A DNA stretch of 47,161 nt from a virus. Positions 34,873 through 43,512 of the stretch are shown one piece after another. The DNA is taken from positions 1-47,161 of IMG/VR virus record IMGVR_UViG_3300025128_000076; one strand, given 5' to 3'. Numbering within the stretch: position 1 is the first letter of the stretch; every line of letters starts with the position of its first letter. Under the pieces are notes generated by a model that did no database searches, was not told the origin of the DNA, and saw only the letters and a program-made list of their open reading frames with translations. The translations under genes were made by a program, and so were the position numbers.

Positions 34873-36180
34873 CTATACCTCAGGTGCCCAACTCATTACT
34901 GTATCTCGGTCTACTCCCCACTCTTTAAGTGATTCCTCACCTTTTTGAGTACCTTCACGATTTGAAAATTGAACAAATCTCTTTATTTCATCCTTGCGTA
35001 TAGGGTCTGCTTCCATAAGATAAGCCGATACAGCCTTGGCTTGTCTATCTTTCATACGAAGATGGGGAGTGATGCCTGCTAATAATTTAGTCAAGTCATC
35101 TTTTGAATAAAAACTAACACGGTGTTGACTTCTTTGTCCGTCTTTGTACACCTTTTGGTCTAATTGTAATTTACCAGCACCTATATTTTTGTACAATTCT
35201 TCACAATGAGTGCGTCCTCGGTCACCTGTAGCAATGAATCCTGCACGAGGCTCGCCTCTTTCAGTGATAGTAATATAACCATCTGCATCAAGGAAGCCCG
35301 CTGCATAAGCCCAAGGGTCTTTGATAATCAGTCCCTCTTTACCTATGCACATATACTCACCCTTTCTATGGGCTTTGATGATATTAATTTCTTCACCGTA
35401 TAATTTCAATAAACTAGACAGCCTATTTGAATTAATTCTAGTAACGCCCTTTTCGATAAGATTACCAGTGATGGTCCTAGCATTCATAGAGCCATGCTTT
35501 TCAATTTCCGCTTTGGCTAAGTTTAGCCACTTTTGCTGTTCTTTATTTAGATTATCAAACTGATGTAAAGCAGTCTTCCACATCTTACGAGCATCTTTCT
35601 TAAGTTGCATAGCATTAACCCAACTTAACCTTTCTTCTTCCCCCCATACGTCTTGGAATTCATCAAGTTGCTTTAGTGTAGATTCTGCATTATCCCAAGC
35701 ATTACATGCTCTCATCAAACTACTTTCTCTACTATTACCAAAAAGGCGCAAGGACTTGAGTGACTTATCACTTAACCCCAATTGACGCATAGTGTCGTGA
35801 TGAGAAACTGCCCAGTCTATTTTACTAAGAGTAGCGTCTACTTCCATACTCTTTAGTTTAATGACGTTAGAAATAATACCATCTATTTCTTCTTTAAATT
35901 CCTTGTGTACTCTTCTGGCCTTTCTCAATTCTTTAACTAATTCAGTAGCACTCTTACCAACTTTGTCTTCAAACCAACCCTCTCCAGTTATAGGGAATGG
36001 TACATAATCAGGACTAGGTAGTTCTTCTTCTTTCAAGATTATAGTTTCGGAAGCGATTGATTTAGCAATCGTCTCATTTACCAACGGGTGAGTGACTAAA
36101 GTAGATGCTATAAGAGAATGAATAGGGCTATCCATATCTAAATTATGACTAGACTGACCAACCGATAATGAACCCCACAT
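34873..36180 (-). CDS. Single-motif LAGLIDADG protein with long helical N-terminus
   Basis: 435 residues between large terminase and portal; ATG has GGGGAGAAGTAT upstream. Residues 293-301 read AAGFLDADG followed by YITITERG, a classic LAGLIDADG helix and first strand. RVSFYSKDDLTKLLAGITPHL and KDRQAKAVSAYL complete one domain, so it would act as a dimer. The first 280 residues are mostly charged helix (VKELRKARRVHKEFKEEIDGI and others) with a possible winged-helix near 225-260. Neighbouring terminase and portal are intact, so it is freestanding and not an intein. The large helical domain suggests either a specialised homing endonuclease or a domesticated packaging cofactor. Confidence 0.8.
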   Translation of the reverse strand: MWGSLSVGQSSHNLDMDSPIHSLIASTLVTHPLVNETIAKSIASETIILKEEELPSPDYVPFPITGEGWFEDKVGKSATELVKELRKARRVHKEFKEEIDGIISNVIKLKSMEVDATLSKIDWAVSHHDTMRQLGLSDKSLKSLRLFGNSRESSLMRACNAWDNAESTLKQLDEFQDVWGEEERLSWVNAMQLKKDARKMWKTALHQFDNLNKEQQKWLNLAKAEIEKHGSMNARTITGNLIEKGVTRINSNRLSSLLKLYGEEINIIKAHRKGEYMCIGKEGLIIKDPWAYAAGFLDADGYITITERGEPRAGFIATGDRGRTHCEELYKNIGAGKLQLDQKVYKDGQRSQHRVSFYSKDDLTKLLAGITPHLRMKDRQAKAVSAYLMEADPIRKDEIKRFVQFSNREGTQKGEESLKEWGVDRDTVMSWAPEV

Positions 36181-36218
36181 ATACTTCTCCCCTTTTTGGT
36201 ATCATAAAACACTTGCTG

Positions 36219-37697
36219 TCAAGCGACGAACCAAGCCCCCGCTATGCTACTTTGCCCAGAGTCTCCGAATATACTGTCAAAGCCGGGCATATAGTCATCC
36301 AGTGATACAATCGAGCCTCTGAATTCTTTCGTAGCCCAATTAGACAATGCCAAACTCATGGCCAAGTCGTCGTGAGAGCCAACAGATTCAAGTCTTCCGT
36401 TTTTCTGCATTCCAAATCGACTTAACTGGGTCTCTAACTCACGAGTAAATTCTTTACTCTTTTCATTGCCCCAAGGAGTCTTAATTTTACCCTGCTCAAA
36501 TGCCATAAGTAATGACATAAACATGCTTTCTTTGCGCTGCTTGGTTGTCATAAATGTCTTGATTGGAATGTCATCCCTCATTTCTTGTAACTCTGCTGCA
36601 AACATTCGTTGAAAATTGTTACCTTCAAGTTCAATTAAATCAGGTTGGAATCTATTATTGAGTAAAATTATCTGACGTTTCTGTGCAGCACCACCAAGTC
36701 CCTTTTCATTCAATACATATACCAATTGCTTTTCTTCAGTGTCAGGAAGTACCCTAAGTACACTCATTGCAGTATAGTCTGCGTTGGAATCAGAAGCAAT
36801 TGCTGGGTCCCAGCCAATGAAATGTTGTCCGAATACACCTGCAACCTCGCCTTCTTCATCAAATTCTTGTTCCGCTCTATCAAGTAATATCAATTCTTTA
36901 TCCCTTGCTTTTTCTAACAAGGACATAGGGAACATACTAGATAAGTCGTGAATAGGTTCGCAGAGATATTCACGGGCGAATCTAATCGCAGGCATAGATT
37001 CTTCACGAACCTTTAGCGCATCTAACGGCCATCGATTTGGCCAAAGCGGTTCGCCATTAGGTAAGATAGCCGGATAAGTTTCGACTTGGAATGCATCTTT
37101 GTCTTCCAATTCTGCGTACAGGTCATTGTATGAAAAAGGTGTACCGACCATCATGAGGCGACCCGTGTGGTGCAAAACCGGAAGTAAAACAGTATAGAAC
37201 CAATCGGCTGCTCTTTGTAATTCAGAAGCAGTGGTTCCCCAAAGAATATCGTCGCATACTACTACATCGGGGTGGAAACCACGAGTAGCACCACCAACCG
37301 ACTTAGCCATAATACGACTACCATTAGTGAATTCAAAATAAGATTTAGCCCAAGGCTTACCAGTTGGCTTGAGATGACTTAGAATCTCATTACTTTCTAT
37401 ATTATTGCGGATGAAACGCATATGTTCCAAGGTCTGCTCTAGGCTGTGACTGAATACCATGACGTGAGTCTTAGGATTAAATGCTGCAATCCAAAGAGCA
37501 TAACTCATGAAGAATACAGATTTACCGTGGTCACGAGACGCCTTAACACAATAGTAGCGATTTTCATTCAGTCCTTTTTGCCACTTTTTGTGGTGGTCTG
37601 AGAAGTCGAATCCCAAGATATCTGTGAAGAAATACTTGAATGACTTAGAGCACATCTGTAAATCAATGTCCCTGACGAGTTCATCCACCCCTGCCAC
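36219..37697 (-). CDS. terL: Terminase large subunit (ATPase-nuclease)
   Basis: 492 residues. ATPase: Walker A-like ASRDHGKS (53-60), Walker B VVVCDD (145-150), and coupling motif MVGTP (183-187) before FSYNDLY. Nuclease: FIGWDPAIASD (D297), LIELEGN (E356/E358) and SHDDLAMSLALS (D443/D444), the usual RNase-H-like acidic set. All expected motifs are present, so it is probably active. It translocates DNA into the prohead through the portal and cuts the concatemer. A putative small terminase lies four genes upstream in the same operon and the portal lies two genes downstream. Confidence 0.93.
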   Translation of the reverse strand: MAGVDELVRDIDLQMCSKSFKYFFTDILGFDFSDHHKKWQKGLNENRYYCVKASRDHGKSVFFMSYALWIAAFNPKTHVMVFSHSLEQTLEHMRFIRNNIESNEILSHLKPTGKPWAKSYFEFTNGSRIMAKSVGGATRGFHPDVVVCDDILWGTTASELQRAADWFYTVLLPVLHHTGRLMMVGTPFSYNDLYAELEDKDAFQVETYPAILPNGEPLWPNRWPLDALKVREESMPAIRFAREYLCEPIHDLSSMFPMSLLEKARDKELILLDRAEQEFDEEGEVAGVFGQHFIGWDPAIASDSNADYTAMSVLRVLPDTEEKQLVYVLNEKGLGGAAQKRQIILLNNRFQPDLIELEGNNFQRMFAAELQEMRDDIPIKTFMTTKQRKESMFMSLLMAFEQGKIKTPWGNEKSKEFTRELETQLSRFGMQKNGRLESVGSHDDLAMSLALSNWATKEFRGSIVSLDDYMPGFDSIFGDSGQSSIAGAWFVA

Positions 37698-37703
37698 ATT
37701 TCA

Positions 37704-38873
37704 TCACTCCACTTTTACCATTTTACCAAAAGGCAGAGACTGTTGTTTAAAGCCAGTCTCTTTTCGTTGTTGTTCTGCTTCATCCAAACGCTTTTGCTCT
37801 TCTCGCTTTCCTTGATTAGCAATAGCCGCTTGTTGTTCTTCGGAACTTCCTAACTTAGATTGTTCACCCTTAGGAGGCTCCATGGCACTCGTACTTGGTG
37901 TATTTCTACTTTCATCCATACCGGTGTTTACCTGTTCGCTATTTGCTGCCGAATCATCCTTTGCATCTTCAGCCGCAAACCCGTTTGGTGAAGGAGTTTT
38001 AGGAGCGACCTGCGGAGCAACGCTTGCTAAAGTAGTATTTGGTACAGCACTACCATCAGCAGTTTTCACTGGTGTATTTCCCCAGTTTACACCTACGCTT
38101 TCCCAGCCACCTTGTTGTTCAACACTAAGTGCCGGGTCTCCTAACGAACTACCAACTTTTACTTTAGTACCGGGTTCTCTTTGTCCCGGCTCAATTTTTT
38201 CAGAAGCATCAATCACTTTCATTGCAGCCTTCGCTTCTTTTGGAGTTATGCCCATAGGACTAGTTGGAGCAGCAGTAACGTCTTTGTCACCAGTAACCTT
38301 AACGTTTGACCCCCTCATACCAACATAAGGGTCTTCGACTTCCTCTTCAGAACGACCTTGAACTTTGACCTGAGTCGAAGAAGAATCTGCTTTAGGACCA
38401 CTACTTTGTACTTTAACCGGGCCTTCGCCACCAAGTCGCTTAGGTAAAGGAATACCTAATTTCTTATGAGCCGCTATGTCTGCTTTATCTTGTGCCTGTT
38501 GTTCCTTCAGATTAGCGACTGCTCGCCCTTTTCTTCCAGATAAAAACCTTCCAAGTTGGCCACCAAGCGCTGCACCTTGATACCCTGCTCCTATGCCGCC
38601 TGAGAGTGCTGAGCCTAGGCTTCTATGCTGCGCACCACCTGCTCCCATAAATCCACCAAGTGCACTCACTGCACCTCCGAATCTACCAAGTACCTTTTCT
38701 GCACCAGTTTTGCCTCGACCTGCTCCGCCACCTTGTCCCATAACAAAGACCGGCTTACCAGATACATCATAGTCAACGCCTATACCGGCACCCTTTCCAC
38801 CACCAGTAGTCATAGTAGGAGCCTTAACTAAAATCTTCTTAGGTGAATTACCTTTAATCAGAACCTTACTCAT
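37704..38873 (-). CDS. Gly-rich unrecognised protein upstream of terminase
   Basis: 389 residues beginning in an 8-base overlap with the gene before it and ending six bases from terminase. Basic N-terminus (VLIKGNSPKKILVK), then a Gly/Ala-rich stretch around residues 50-115 (FGGAVSALGGFMGAGGAQ, GGIGAGYQGAALGGQLG) resembling glycine-zipper membrane-active segments, and a long polar, Pro/Ser/Glu-rich tail that is probably disordered. Glycine-zipper-like segments occur in DNA-ejection and membrane-interacting virion proteins; that is only a hint. No family is recognised. Confidence 0.65.
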   Translation of the reverse strand: MSKVLIKGNSPKKILVKAPTMTTGGGKGAGIGVDYDVSGKPVFVMGQGGGAGRGKTGAEKVLGRFGGAVSALGGFMGAGGAQHRSLGSALSGGIGAGYQGAALGGQLGRFLSGRKGRAVANLKEQQAQDKADIAAHKKLGIPLPKRLGGEGPVKVQSSGPKADSSSTQVKVQGRSEEEVEDPYVGMRGSNVKVTGDKDVTAAPTSPMGITPKEAKAAMKVIDASEKIEPGQREPGTKVKVGSSLGDPALSVEQQGGWESVGVNWGNTPVKTADGSAVPNTTLASVAPQVAPKTPSPNGFAAEDAKDDSAANSEQVNTGMDESRNTPSTSAMEPPKGEQSKLGSSEEQQAAIANQGKREEQKRLDEAEQQRKETGFKQQSLPFGKMVKVE

Positions 38874-40824
38874 CTTGATACCCCCTTAAGAAGCCATCAA
38901 AGTAACCCATCTTTTTACGAATATCATCGAGTCCAGAAGCAACATCAAAAGAACGCTGAACAAGTCCACCAGTTCCTATATCGAAAAACGTCTGGTCAGA
39001 GGGCTGTCCTCTCATCTGTTGCCAAGCCTGTTCCATAGGAGTTGCTCCTCTCATCTGAGGAACAGGTATCACTTGTGGAGCAGCAGGTGCAGGTGCAGGT
39101 GCAGCCATTGGTGCAACAGGTGCAGGTGCAGCCATTGGTGGAGCAGCAGGTGCTACAGGAGGACGAACTTGAGGAGGAGGAGGAGGAGTAGGCATAGTAG
39201 CCCTTGTGTTACGTGGAGGTGCTAAGTCACTAGTACCTACTATTCTCTTTTGCCAATGCTCAGGAGTCTCCGTAAGTCTTTCTCCATAACCGTGAGGTAG
39301 GTATCTTTCAGGAAGGTTTTCTTCAGGTAACTTCGACATAGAATAAGACTCATGTCCACTAGAGCCCAGTAACTGACCTATGAAATGCTCAGTTTTATCA
39401 CGCAGACCTTCTTTTTCTTCATGAGTTCCTTTCTTTCTAAACCAAGCAGGGTGCTCTCTCATTTCTTGTGCTATCTGCTGAATAGCAGTTTCCGAATCCA
39501 TACCTTGGTCTCTTCTTTTGATAGCAGCATTACTCATGTTTGCAACTATTTCTCTTGCTCTTTTTCTAGCAGTACCGTGATAACCAGCACCAGCAGTTGA
39601 TTTATCACCTGCAGTGACGTGTTGCAAAGCCATCGCATAGGTGTCGTCAGTATGATGAGTACCTATGTCTTGGTAAACTTGTTCTAGTATACCTTTACTT
39701 GCACCTCCTCCTTTCCCATGCTGTGAATTAGTACGATTAAGAAGCATTTCCATCATAGGAGTATTAGCGATATCTCTTAAGTCCTCTTCAGAATAATGAC
39801 TCAGGTCTACATTAGCGCCCTTTATGGCCTCGTTCAACTTATCGAGCATCCCTTGTCCGGTAAATTCTACAGGATTACCTTCTGCATCTCTTCTACGAGG
39901 CCCGCCTCCCTTTCCCTTTCTACGAGCAAACATAGCGTCTGGCATAAGTGCAGCAACTTGATGAGGATGTATTTCACCGTGTGCACTTGCATCTATTCTC
40001 TGTTGCCTAGAGACAGGGTGCATAGCACGTTCAGGTGGCAAACCACTTCTACCCGCTGCAGCGGCATCTGATTTATTCCAACTTACCACTAGGTTATCTG
40101 TAAGGTATTCTGGCTTTAGACTAGAGTACTGTACATAAGGTAAGTTTTGATAATCAGAACGGGGTATACCTTGTGAAGCCATCTCTTCACCAAGTTCTTT
40201 GTGGAAATGCACATGCCCTGAATCAATCCATGTACCTTGGTCAGCGCCGGGTAAATCTATGTTACCTCTATTAAGAGCATAAGTCAAAAGAGGCCTAGGT
40301 CCTCCTTCGTAAAGAGGAGTATCGCCACGAATTTGTCTATCTTCTGTTTTCATTTCCCTGTCGATATAATCTCCTGCGAAGACTTTTCTCCACTCCGGGC
40401 TATCGAATCCGGGAAGTAAATGATGACTATCTTCTGCATGCTTCTTATTGTACCTATCAATTGCATTATCAATCATACCACGAGCAGCATCAGGTCCATA
40501 TTTTTCAGACAGGTCCTTATGAATATAATCAATTGGATGATGACCAAAAGCAGTTCCATCTGGCTTCATTATTAAGTTCCCTGTAGTAGGGTTATGACTC
40601 CAAGGCGGATGGTCAGGCTCTTCTGGGTCTTCACTAAGCCCATGCTCAGGAGCCCAACTATGAATAAAGCCTGCATTATTATCTCCCCCTACTCTATAGT
40701 GAAGGAGGGCACTTTTGTTAATAAGTTGGGAAATAAAGTATGCTTTTAAGAAAACATCAGAGCCATAATAAGTCGCCTCTTTTGACTTAGCATAACTGAT
40801 AGAAGGGAGATGTACTCTGAACAT
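38866..40824 (-). CDS. 652-residue unrecognised virion-module protein with Ala/Pro linker
   Basis: Begins in a TGATG overlap with the preceding gene. The first 420 residues are His/Gly/Asp-rich (GHHPIDYIHKDL, DSGHVHFHKEL, RKGKGGGPRRRD) with helical segments. Near residues 550-600 is an Ala/Pro-rich linker (APPMAAPAPVAPMAAPAPAP), followed by a short C-terminal region (FFDIGTGGLVQRSFDVA). The composition resembles that of the 1787-residue head protein, hinting at a related origin or use. No domain can be named. It sits in the packaging module between small and large terminase. Confidence 0.65.
   Translation of the reverse strand: MFRVHLPSISYAKSKEATYYGSDVFLKAYFISQLINKSALLHYRVGGDNNAGFIHSWAPEHGLSEDPEEPDHPPWSHNPTTGNLIMKPDGTAFGHHPIDYIHKDLSEKYGPDAARGMIDNAIDRYNKKHAEDSHHLLPGFDSPEWRKVFAGDYIDREMKTEDRQIRGDTPLYEGGPRPLLTYALNRGNIDLPGADQGTWIDSGHVHFHKELGEEMASQGIPRSDYQNLPYVQYSSLKPEYLTDNLVVSWNKSDAAAAGRSGLPPERAMHPVSRQQRIDASAHGEIHPHQVAALMPDAMFARRKGKGGGPRRRDAEGNPVEFTGQGMLDKLNEAIKGANVDLSHYSEEDLRDIANTPMMEMLLNRTNSQHGKGGGASKGILEQVYQDIGTHHTDDTYAMALQHVTAGDKSTAGAGYHGTARKRAREIVANMSNAAIKRRDQGMDSETAIQQIAQEMREHPAWFRKKGTHEEKEGLRDKTEHFIGQLLGSSGHESYSMSKLPEENLPERYLPHGYGERLTETPEHWQKRIVGTSDLAPPRNTRATMPTPPPPPQVRPPVAPAAPPMAAPAPVAPMAAPAPAPAAPQVIPVPQMRGATPMEQAWQQMRGQPSDQTFFDIGTGGLVQRSFDVASGLDDIRKKMGYFDGFLRGYQDE
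39078..39170 (-). repeat. Ala/Pro-coding low-complexity tandem repeat
   Basis: The plus strand shows repeated gcaggtgcaggtgcag and gcagccattggtg units. In the minus-strand gene these encode alternating Ala-Pro and APMAAPAP, a flexible linker. Hexamer slippage could change its length. Confidence 0.7.
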
Positions 40825-42227
40825 CAGCCCACTCTCCCGCTACCCGGTGCCACGAACAACCTACCTGTAGCACCCCAATTCTTAGGGTCATCTTCCGAAT
40901 TAAGATTTTCAGTAGCGCCTTCTGGACTGGTCGTACCGTCTTGGCCTTCTCTATGACCTGCTTCGTTAATTTCTCCAACACCCGAAGATGCCTTAAGCCT
41001 GCGCTCTTGCCTTTCGGTAGCGTCTTTGAGGCGACGTAAAAGTCTCCTTATTTGAGCGAAATGCATGTAATCCATTTTCTTTTTAACAGCCTCTATGTCT
41101 TTCTTAATGGCTTCAAGATTATCGGACTTAGCAAACGAAGACCCTGTCATTTTTGGTGCACGAGGCTCTTTTATTTTCAGACCTTCTCCACTAGCAACAC
41201 TAGGTGCCTTAGGAGAATAAGTCGTTTCAGGTCCCATTGCGTGACCAGCAGCGACTGTAGGAATATTACCTTGCCACTTCCTTCGTCCCATACTACCCAT
41301 TTGCTGGCCATACTTACTTGGGAATAACTTCAGAGGCTGTTTGGTAGCAACACCAAGGTGAGACATGTGAACAGAAAGAGGGCTTCTCATCAATCCACGT
41401 TTCTTAGTAGGTTGCAAGAACCTAGAATGTAACTTAGAGCGACGAGAAGTAGCGGTACTAATATCAGCACCTCCGGGCTGGATTTCAAACTTAGACTGTT
41501 GCCAAGGTTGAACAGAATCTCCGCCCTTTACTTTATCGAGTCTGTCTATGGTTTTCATCAAAGTCGACCAAGCGTCGTTAATTGGCTCACCAGTAGTAAA
41601 GTAAGTGTCTTCGTTAGGAGGGGCATTGAATTCGCCGCCGGTCTCTCTCATTTCGGCAACATTACCACCACCTAATACTTGTGCTCTGTCTCTGTAAGCC
41701 TGCACCATTTCTTCAGGAGTTAGTTTGAACTTTTTTCTTGGGTCAGGAACTGCATCATCTTCTTCCTCTTCTTCGCCTTCTTCTTTCAAAAGACTCGACC
41801 AAGCATCATCCATTGGCTCGCTCATGTTCACAAGTTGACCACCTGCATCAGGCTTTGTACCTGTAGCATTACCTATACTCAAATTGCCCATGTCAGGCAT
41901 TCCTGTCATTGCGCTGAGTTGATTACCTTCTTGGTATTGGTCAGCCATTGGATTTGCTTCTTCCTCTTCTTCATCGTCCATCATAGGTGGCATTTCAGGA
42001 GAAGGGGATGGTTCAGGATTAGGACTTTCTATAGTCAAATGAGGGAGTTCAGAAACTGTACCTTCTGATTCTTTTTCCTTCATTTTCTTGTCACGCATAC
42101 GTTCCATTGTTTCAGGGTCGCCAATTCCGTGACGATAATCATCATCGTCTTTAGACCAACCTAGCATAGATTCGGAGCGAGGCGCATACATCCTTGTATC
42201 AGAGCCTGTCCCCATACTACTTGGCAT
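40824..42227 (-). CDS. 467-residue acidic protein with internal EPxxDAWSxLxK repeat
   Basis: ATG preceded by GAGGTGAATAAAT. The protein is acidic and Met/Pro/Glu-rich in its first 180 residues. It carries two copies of a short motif, SEPMDDAWSSLLKEE near residue 137 and GEPINDAWSTLMKTI near residue 212, conserved also at DNA level. The C-terminal part is basic and helical (AIKKDIEAVKKKMDYMHFAQIRRLLRRLKDATERQERRLK). No family is recognised. It follows the putative small terminase by 11 bases, so a packaging or internal head role is possible. Confidence 0.65.
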   Translation of the reverse strand: MPSSMGTGSDTRMYAPRSESMLGWSKDDDDYRHGIGDPETMERMRDKKMKEKESEGTVSELPHLTIESPNPEPSPSPEMPPMMDDEEEEEANPMADQYQEGNQLSAMTGMPDMGNLSIGNATGTKPDAGGQLVNMSEPMDDAWSSLLKEEGEEEEEDDAVPDPRKKFKLTPEEMVQAYRDRAQVLGGGNVAEMRETGGEFNAPPNEDTYFTTGEPINDAWSTLMKTIDRLDKVKGGDSVQPWQQSKFEIQPGGADISTATSRRSKLHSRFLQPTKKRGLMRSPLSVHMSHLGVATKQPLKLFPSKYGQQMGSMGRRKWQGNIPTVAAGHAMGPETTYSPKAPSVASGEGLKIKEPRAPKMTGSSFAKSDNLEAIKKDIEAVKKKMDYMHFAQIRRLLRRLKDATERQERRLKASSGVGEINEAGHREGQDGTTSPEGATENLNSEDDPKNWGATGRLFVAPGSGRVG

Positions 42228-42238
42228 ATTTATTCACC

Positions 42239-42940
42239 TCACAAAATATCAAGAATCTCTTCATCTAATTGACCATCAGCAGTCGAAAGGAGTTTTGCCT
42301 TGAGTCTTTTCCAAGTCTCTGGACTTTCCTTACCAAGTTCCACTTTAAGCACATTGATAGTATTATTGGCGACATTGGCCGTTGGCTCTGCCCATTTCTC
42401 TTGATACTGTGACAAGTCCTTGAGAGTTTCACGTACTTCTTTGTGTAACTTTACCATATCAGTAATCACACCATCATCATGTATGCTAGTTTCTGTCATA
42501 AACTGAGCAAGTTTTCCATTAAGGCCTTCTACATTGTTACGCAGTATATCTATTTCGTGTCCTACTTTAACTGATACAATTGCTGTAGCACTCCGCTTAA
42601 CAAGTGGTTGGAAATGGTGCTTCATATGACGGAAAACTAATTGCTCTCCGCAATCAAGTTCGGCAGCAATATCTTCGGTAGTCCTATCTCCTTCAAAATA
42701 AGCCACTTCCAAAGCCCTTCTGTCGTCACTAGTACAAACTACACAGGAATGATTAGCATCTTTATGATAATCTCCTGCATGGTTATTCATATGACGCTCT
42801 GCAGTATTCGCTCTCCAGCCCATATCTTTGTCTAAAGTTTTGACATCTGCAATGCCATCAATTATGTTTTGCTCTAGGTCGTCACGGTCTTCGTGCTGGC
42901 AAAAAGGGCAAGAACGCTTACTCTGACGCTCACCGCTCAT
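42239..42940 (-). CDS. Putative terminase small subunit with two zinc-finger/HTH repeats
   Basis: 233 residues. The first 110 contain two copies of one unit 55 residues apart: C11/C14...H50/H54 and C66/C69...H105/H109. Each has a helix-turn-helix-like core (NIIDGIADVKTLDKDMG; AYFEGDRTTEDIAAELDCG) before an RHM..H ending. Such CxxC-HTH-HxxxH DNA-binding units occur in phage small terminase-like proteins. The C-terminal half is helical (MVKLHKEVRETLKDLSQYQEKW) and ends acidic, fitting oligomerisation. It is the first gene of the long minus-strand block and lacks a Shine-Dalgarno, so it may be leaderless. A transcription factor is the alternative. Confidence 0.65.
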   Translation of the reverse strand: MSGERQSKRSCPFCQHEDRDDLEQNIIDGIADVKTLDKDMGWRANTAERHMNNHAGDYHKDANHSCVVCTSDDRRALEVAYFEGDRTTEDIAAELDCGEQLVFRHMKHHFQPLVKRSATAIVSVKVGHEIDILRNNVEGLNGKLAQFMTETSIHDDGVITDMVKLHKEVRETLKDLSQYQEKWAEPTANVANNTINVLKVELGKESPETWKRLKAKLLSTADGQLDEEILDIL

Positions 42941-43000
42941 ATTGGTCCCATAACATACCTATGGATAATGCTTTTGAATGATGGAATCCCGCATTAGTGT
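42941..43000. promoter_or_regulatory. Divergent intergenic region, probable promoter pair
   Basis: Sixty bases separate the minus-strand small terminase start (42940) from the plus-strand gene (43001). Neither start has a Shine-Dalgarno, unlike most genes inside the block, which suggests leaderless transcripts and thus promoters inside this gap. It is AT-richer in the middle (GGATAATGCTTTTGAATG on plus). No clear TATA box can be defined by eye. Confidence 0.45.
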
Positions 43001-43312
43001 ATGAAACTACCCCGTGCTCAGACCAAAATACTAGGGGTTCCCGTGTCTATAGAGACTGCCAAAAGCCTTGGTAGGGCAAGTCGAGACATATTCATGAGAA
43101 GATTTGTACCTGAAGACGTAAAGGAAATTAGAATGGACATCTGTAAGACCTGCCCTAGTTGGGATAAACGATTCAACCGATGTACAGAATGTGGTTGTCA
43201 AATGAGAGTAAAGGTTGCACTAACGTCTAGCGAATGCCCATTAAGAAAATGGGGTAGGCACTTACCGTCAGATGCTGGAGATTCTACTGTAGATTCCGCC
43301 GAGCATGAATAA
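43001..43312 (+). CDS. Six-Cys zinc-ribbon phage protein (only plus-strand gene)
   Basis: 103 residues. Cysteines form CKTC (C48/C51), CTECGC (C61/C64/C66) and a final SECPLRKW (C79), the arrangement of a small zinc-binding protein family common in tailed phages (CxxC...CxxCGC...CPxxKW). The basic N-terminus includes SLGRASRDIFMRRF. Its real-gene status rests on this motif, since all other plus-strand frames are shadows. Its last 45 bases overlap the end of the convergent two-TM gene. Function is unknown in the family; an early or regulatory role is possible given its opposite orientation. Confidence 0.8.
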   Translation: MKLPRAQTKILGVPVSIETAKSLGRASRDIFMRRFVPEDVKEIRMDICKTCPSWDKRFNRCTECGCQMRVKVALTSSECPLRKWGRHLPSDAGDSTVDSAEHE

Positions 43313-43510
43313 TGCTCCGAATATACCTGCTACTAGGTAAGCGATAGTATCACTGGCTAAACTTTCTGAGCCAGTAATCATAATCATACCGAGTGTCACA
43401 ATAATAGAGATAAGTTGTACCATGACCATATCAACAATAAAGTTCTTCCTTGGATTAAAAATAGCCATAGTTCCGTAAGCAAGTCCTGAAAAAGGCCTAT
43501 CTCCTAACAT
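43268..43510 (-). CDS. Two-transmembrane small protein
   Basis: 80 residues with two hydrophobic segments, about 25-46 (FIVDMVMVQLISIIVTLGMIMI) and 55-75 (TIAYLVAGIFGALFMLGGIY), joined by a short polar loop (TGSESLAS). Starts three bases after the Gln/Met-rich gene stops and ends in a convergent overlap with the plus-strand zinc-ribbon gene. Last gene of the GTPase/membrane cassette. A holin-like or virion-membrane role is possible; the sequence alone does not decide. Confidence 0.7.
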   Translation of the reverse strand: MLGDRPFSGLAYGTMAIFNPRKNFIVDMVMVQLISIIVTLGMIMITGSESLASDTIAYLVAGIFGALFMLGGIYSRISSI

Positions 43511-43512
43511 AA

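Noticed and set aside
34873-36180. Intein in terminase or portal
   Set aside because: Both neighbours are complete proteins and the LAGLIDADG gene has its own start, stop and ribosome site; no splicing motifs at its ends.
37882-38328. Plus-strand open frame of 148 codons
   Set aside because: Antisense shadow of the Gly-rich protein; low-complexity translation.
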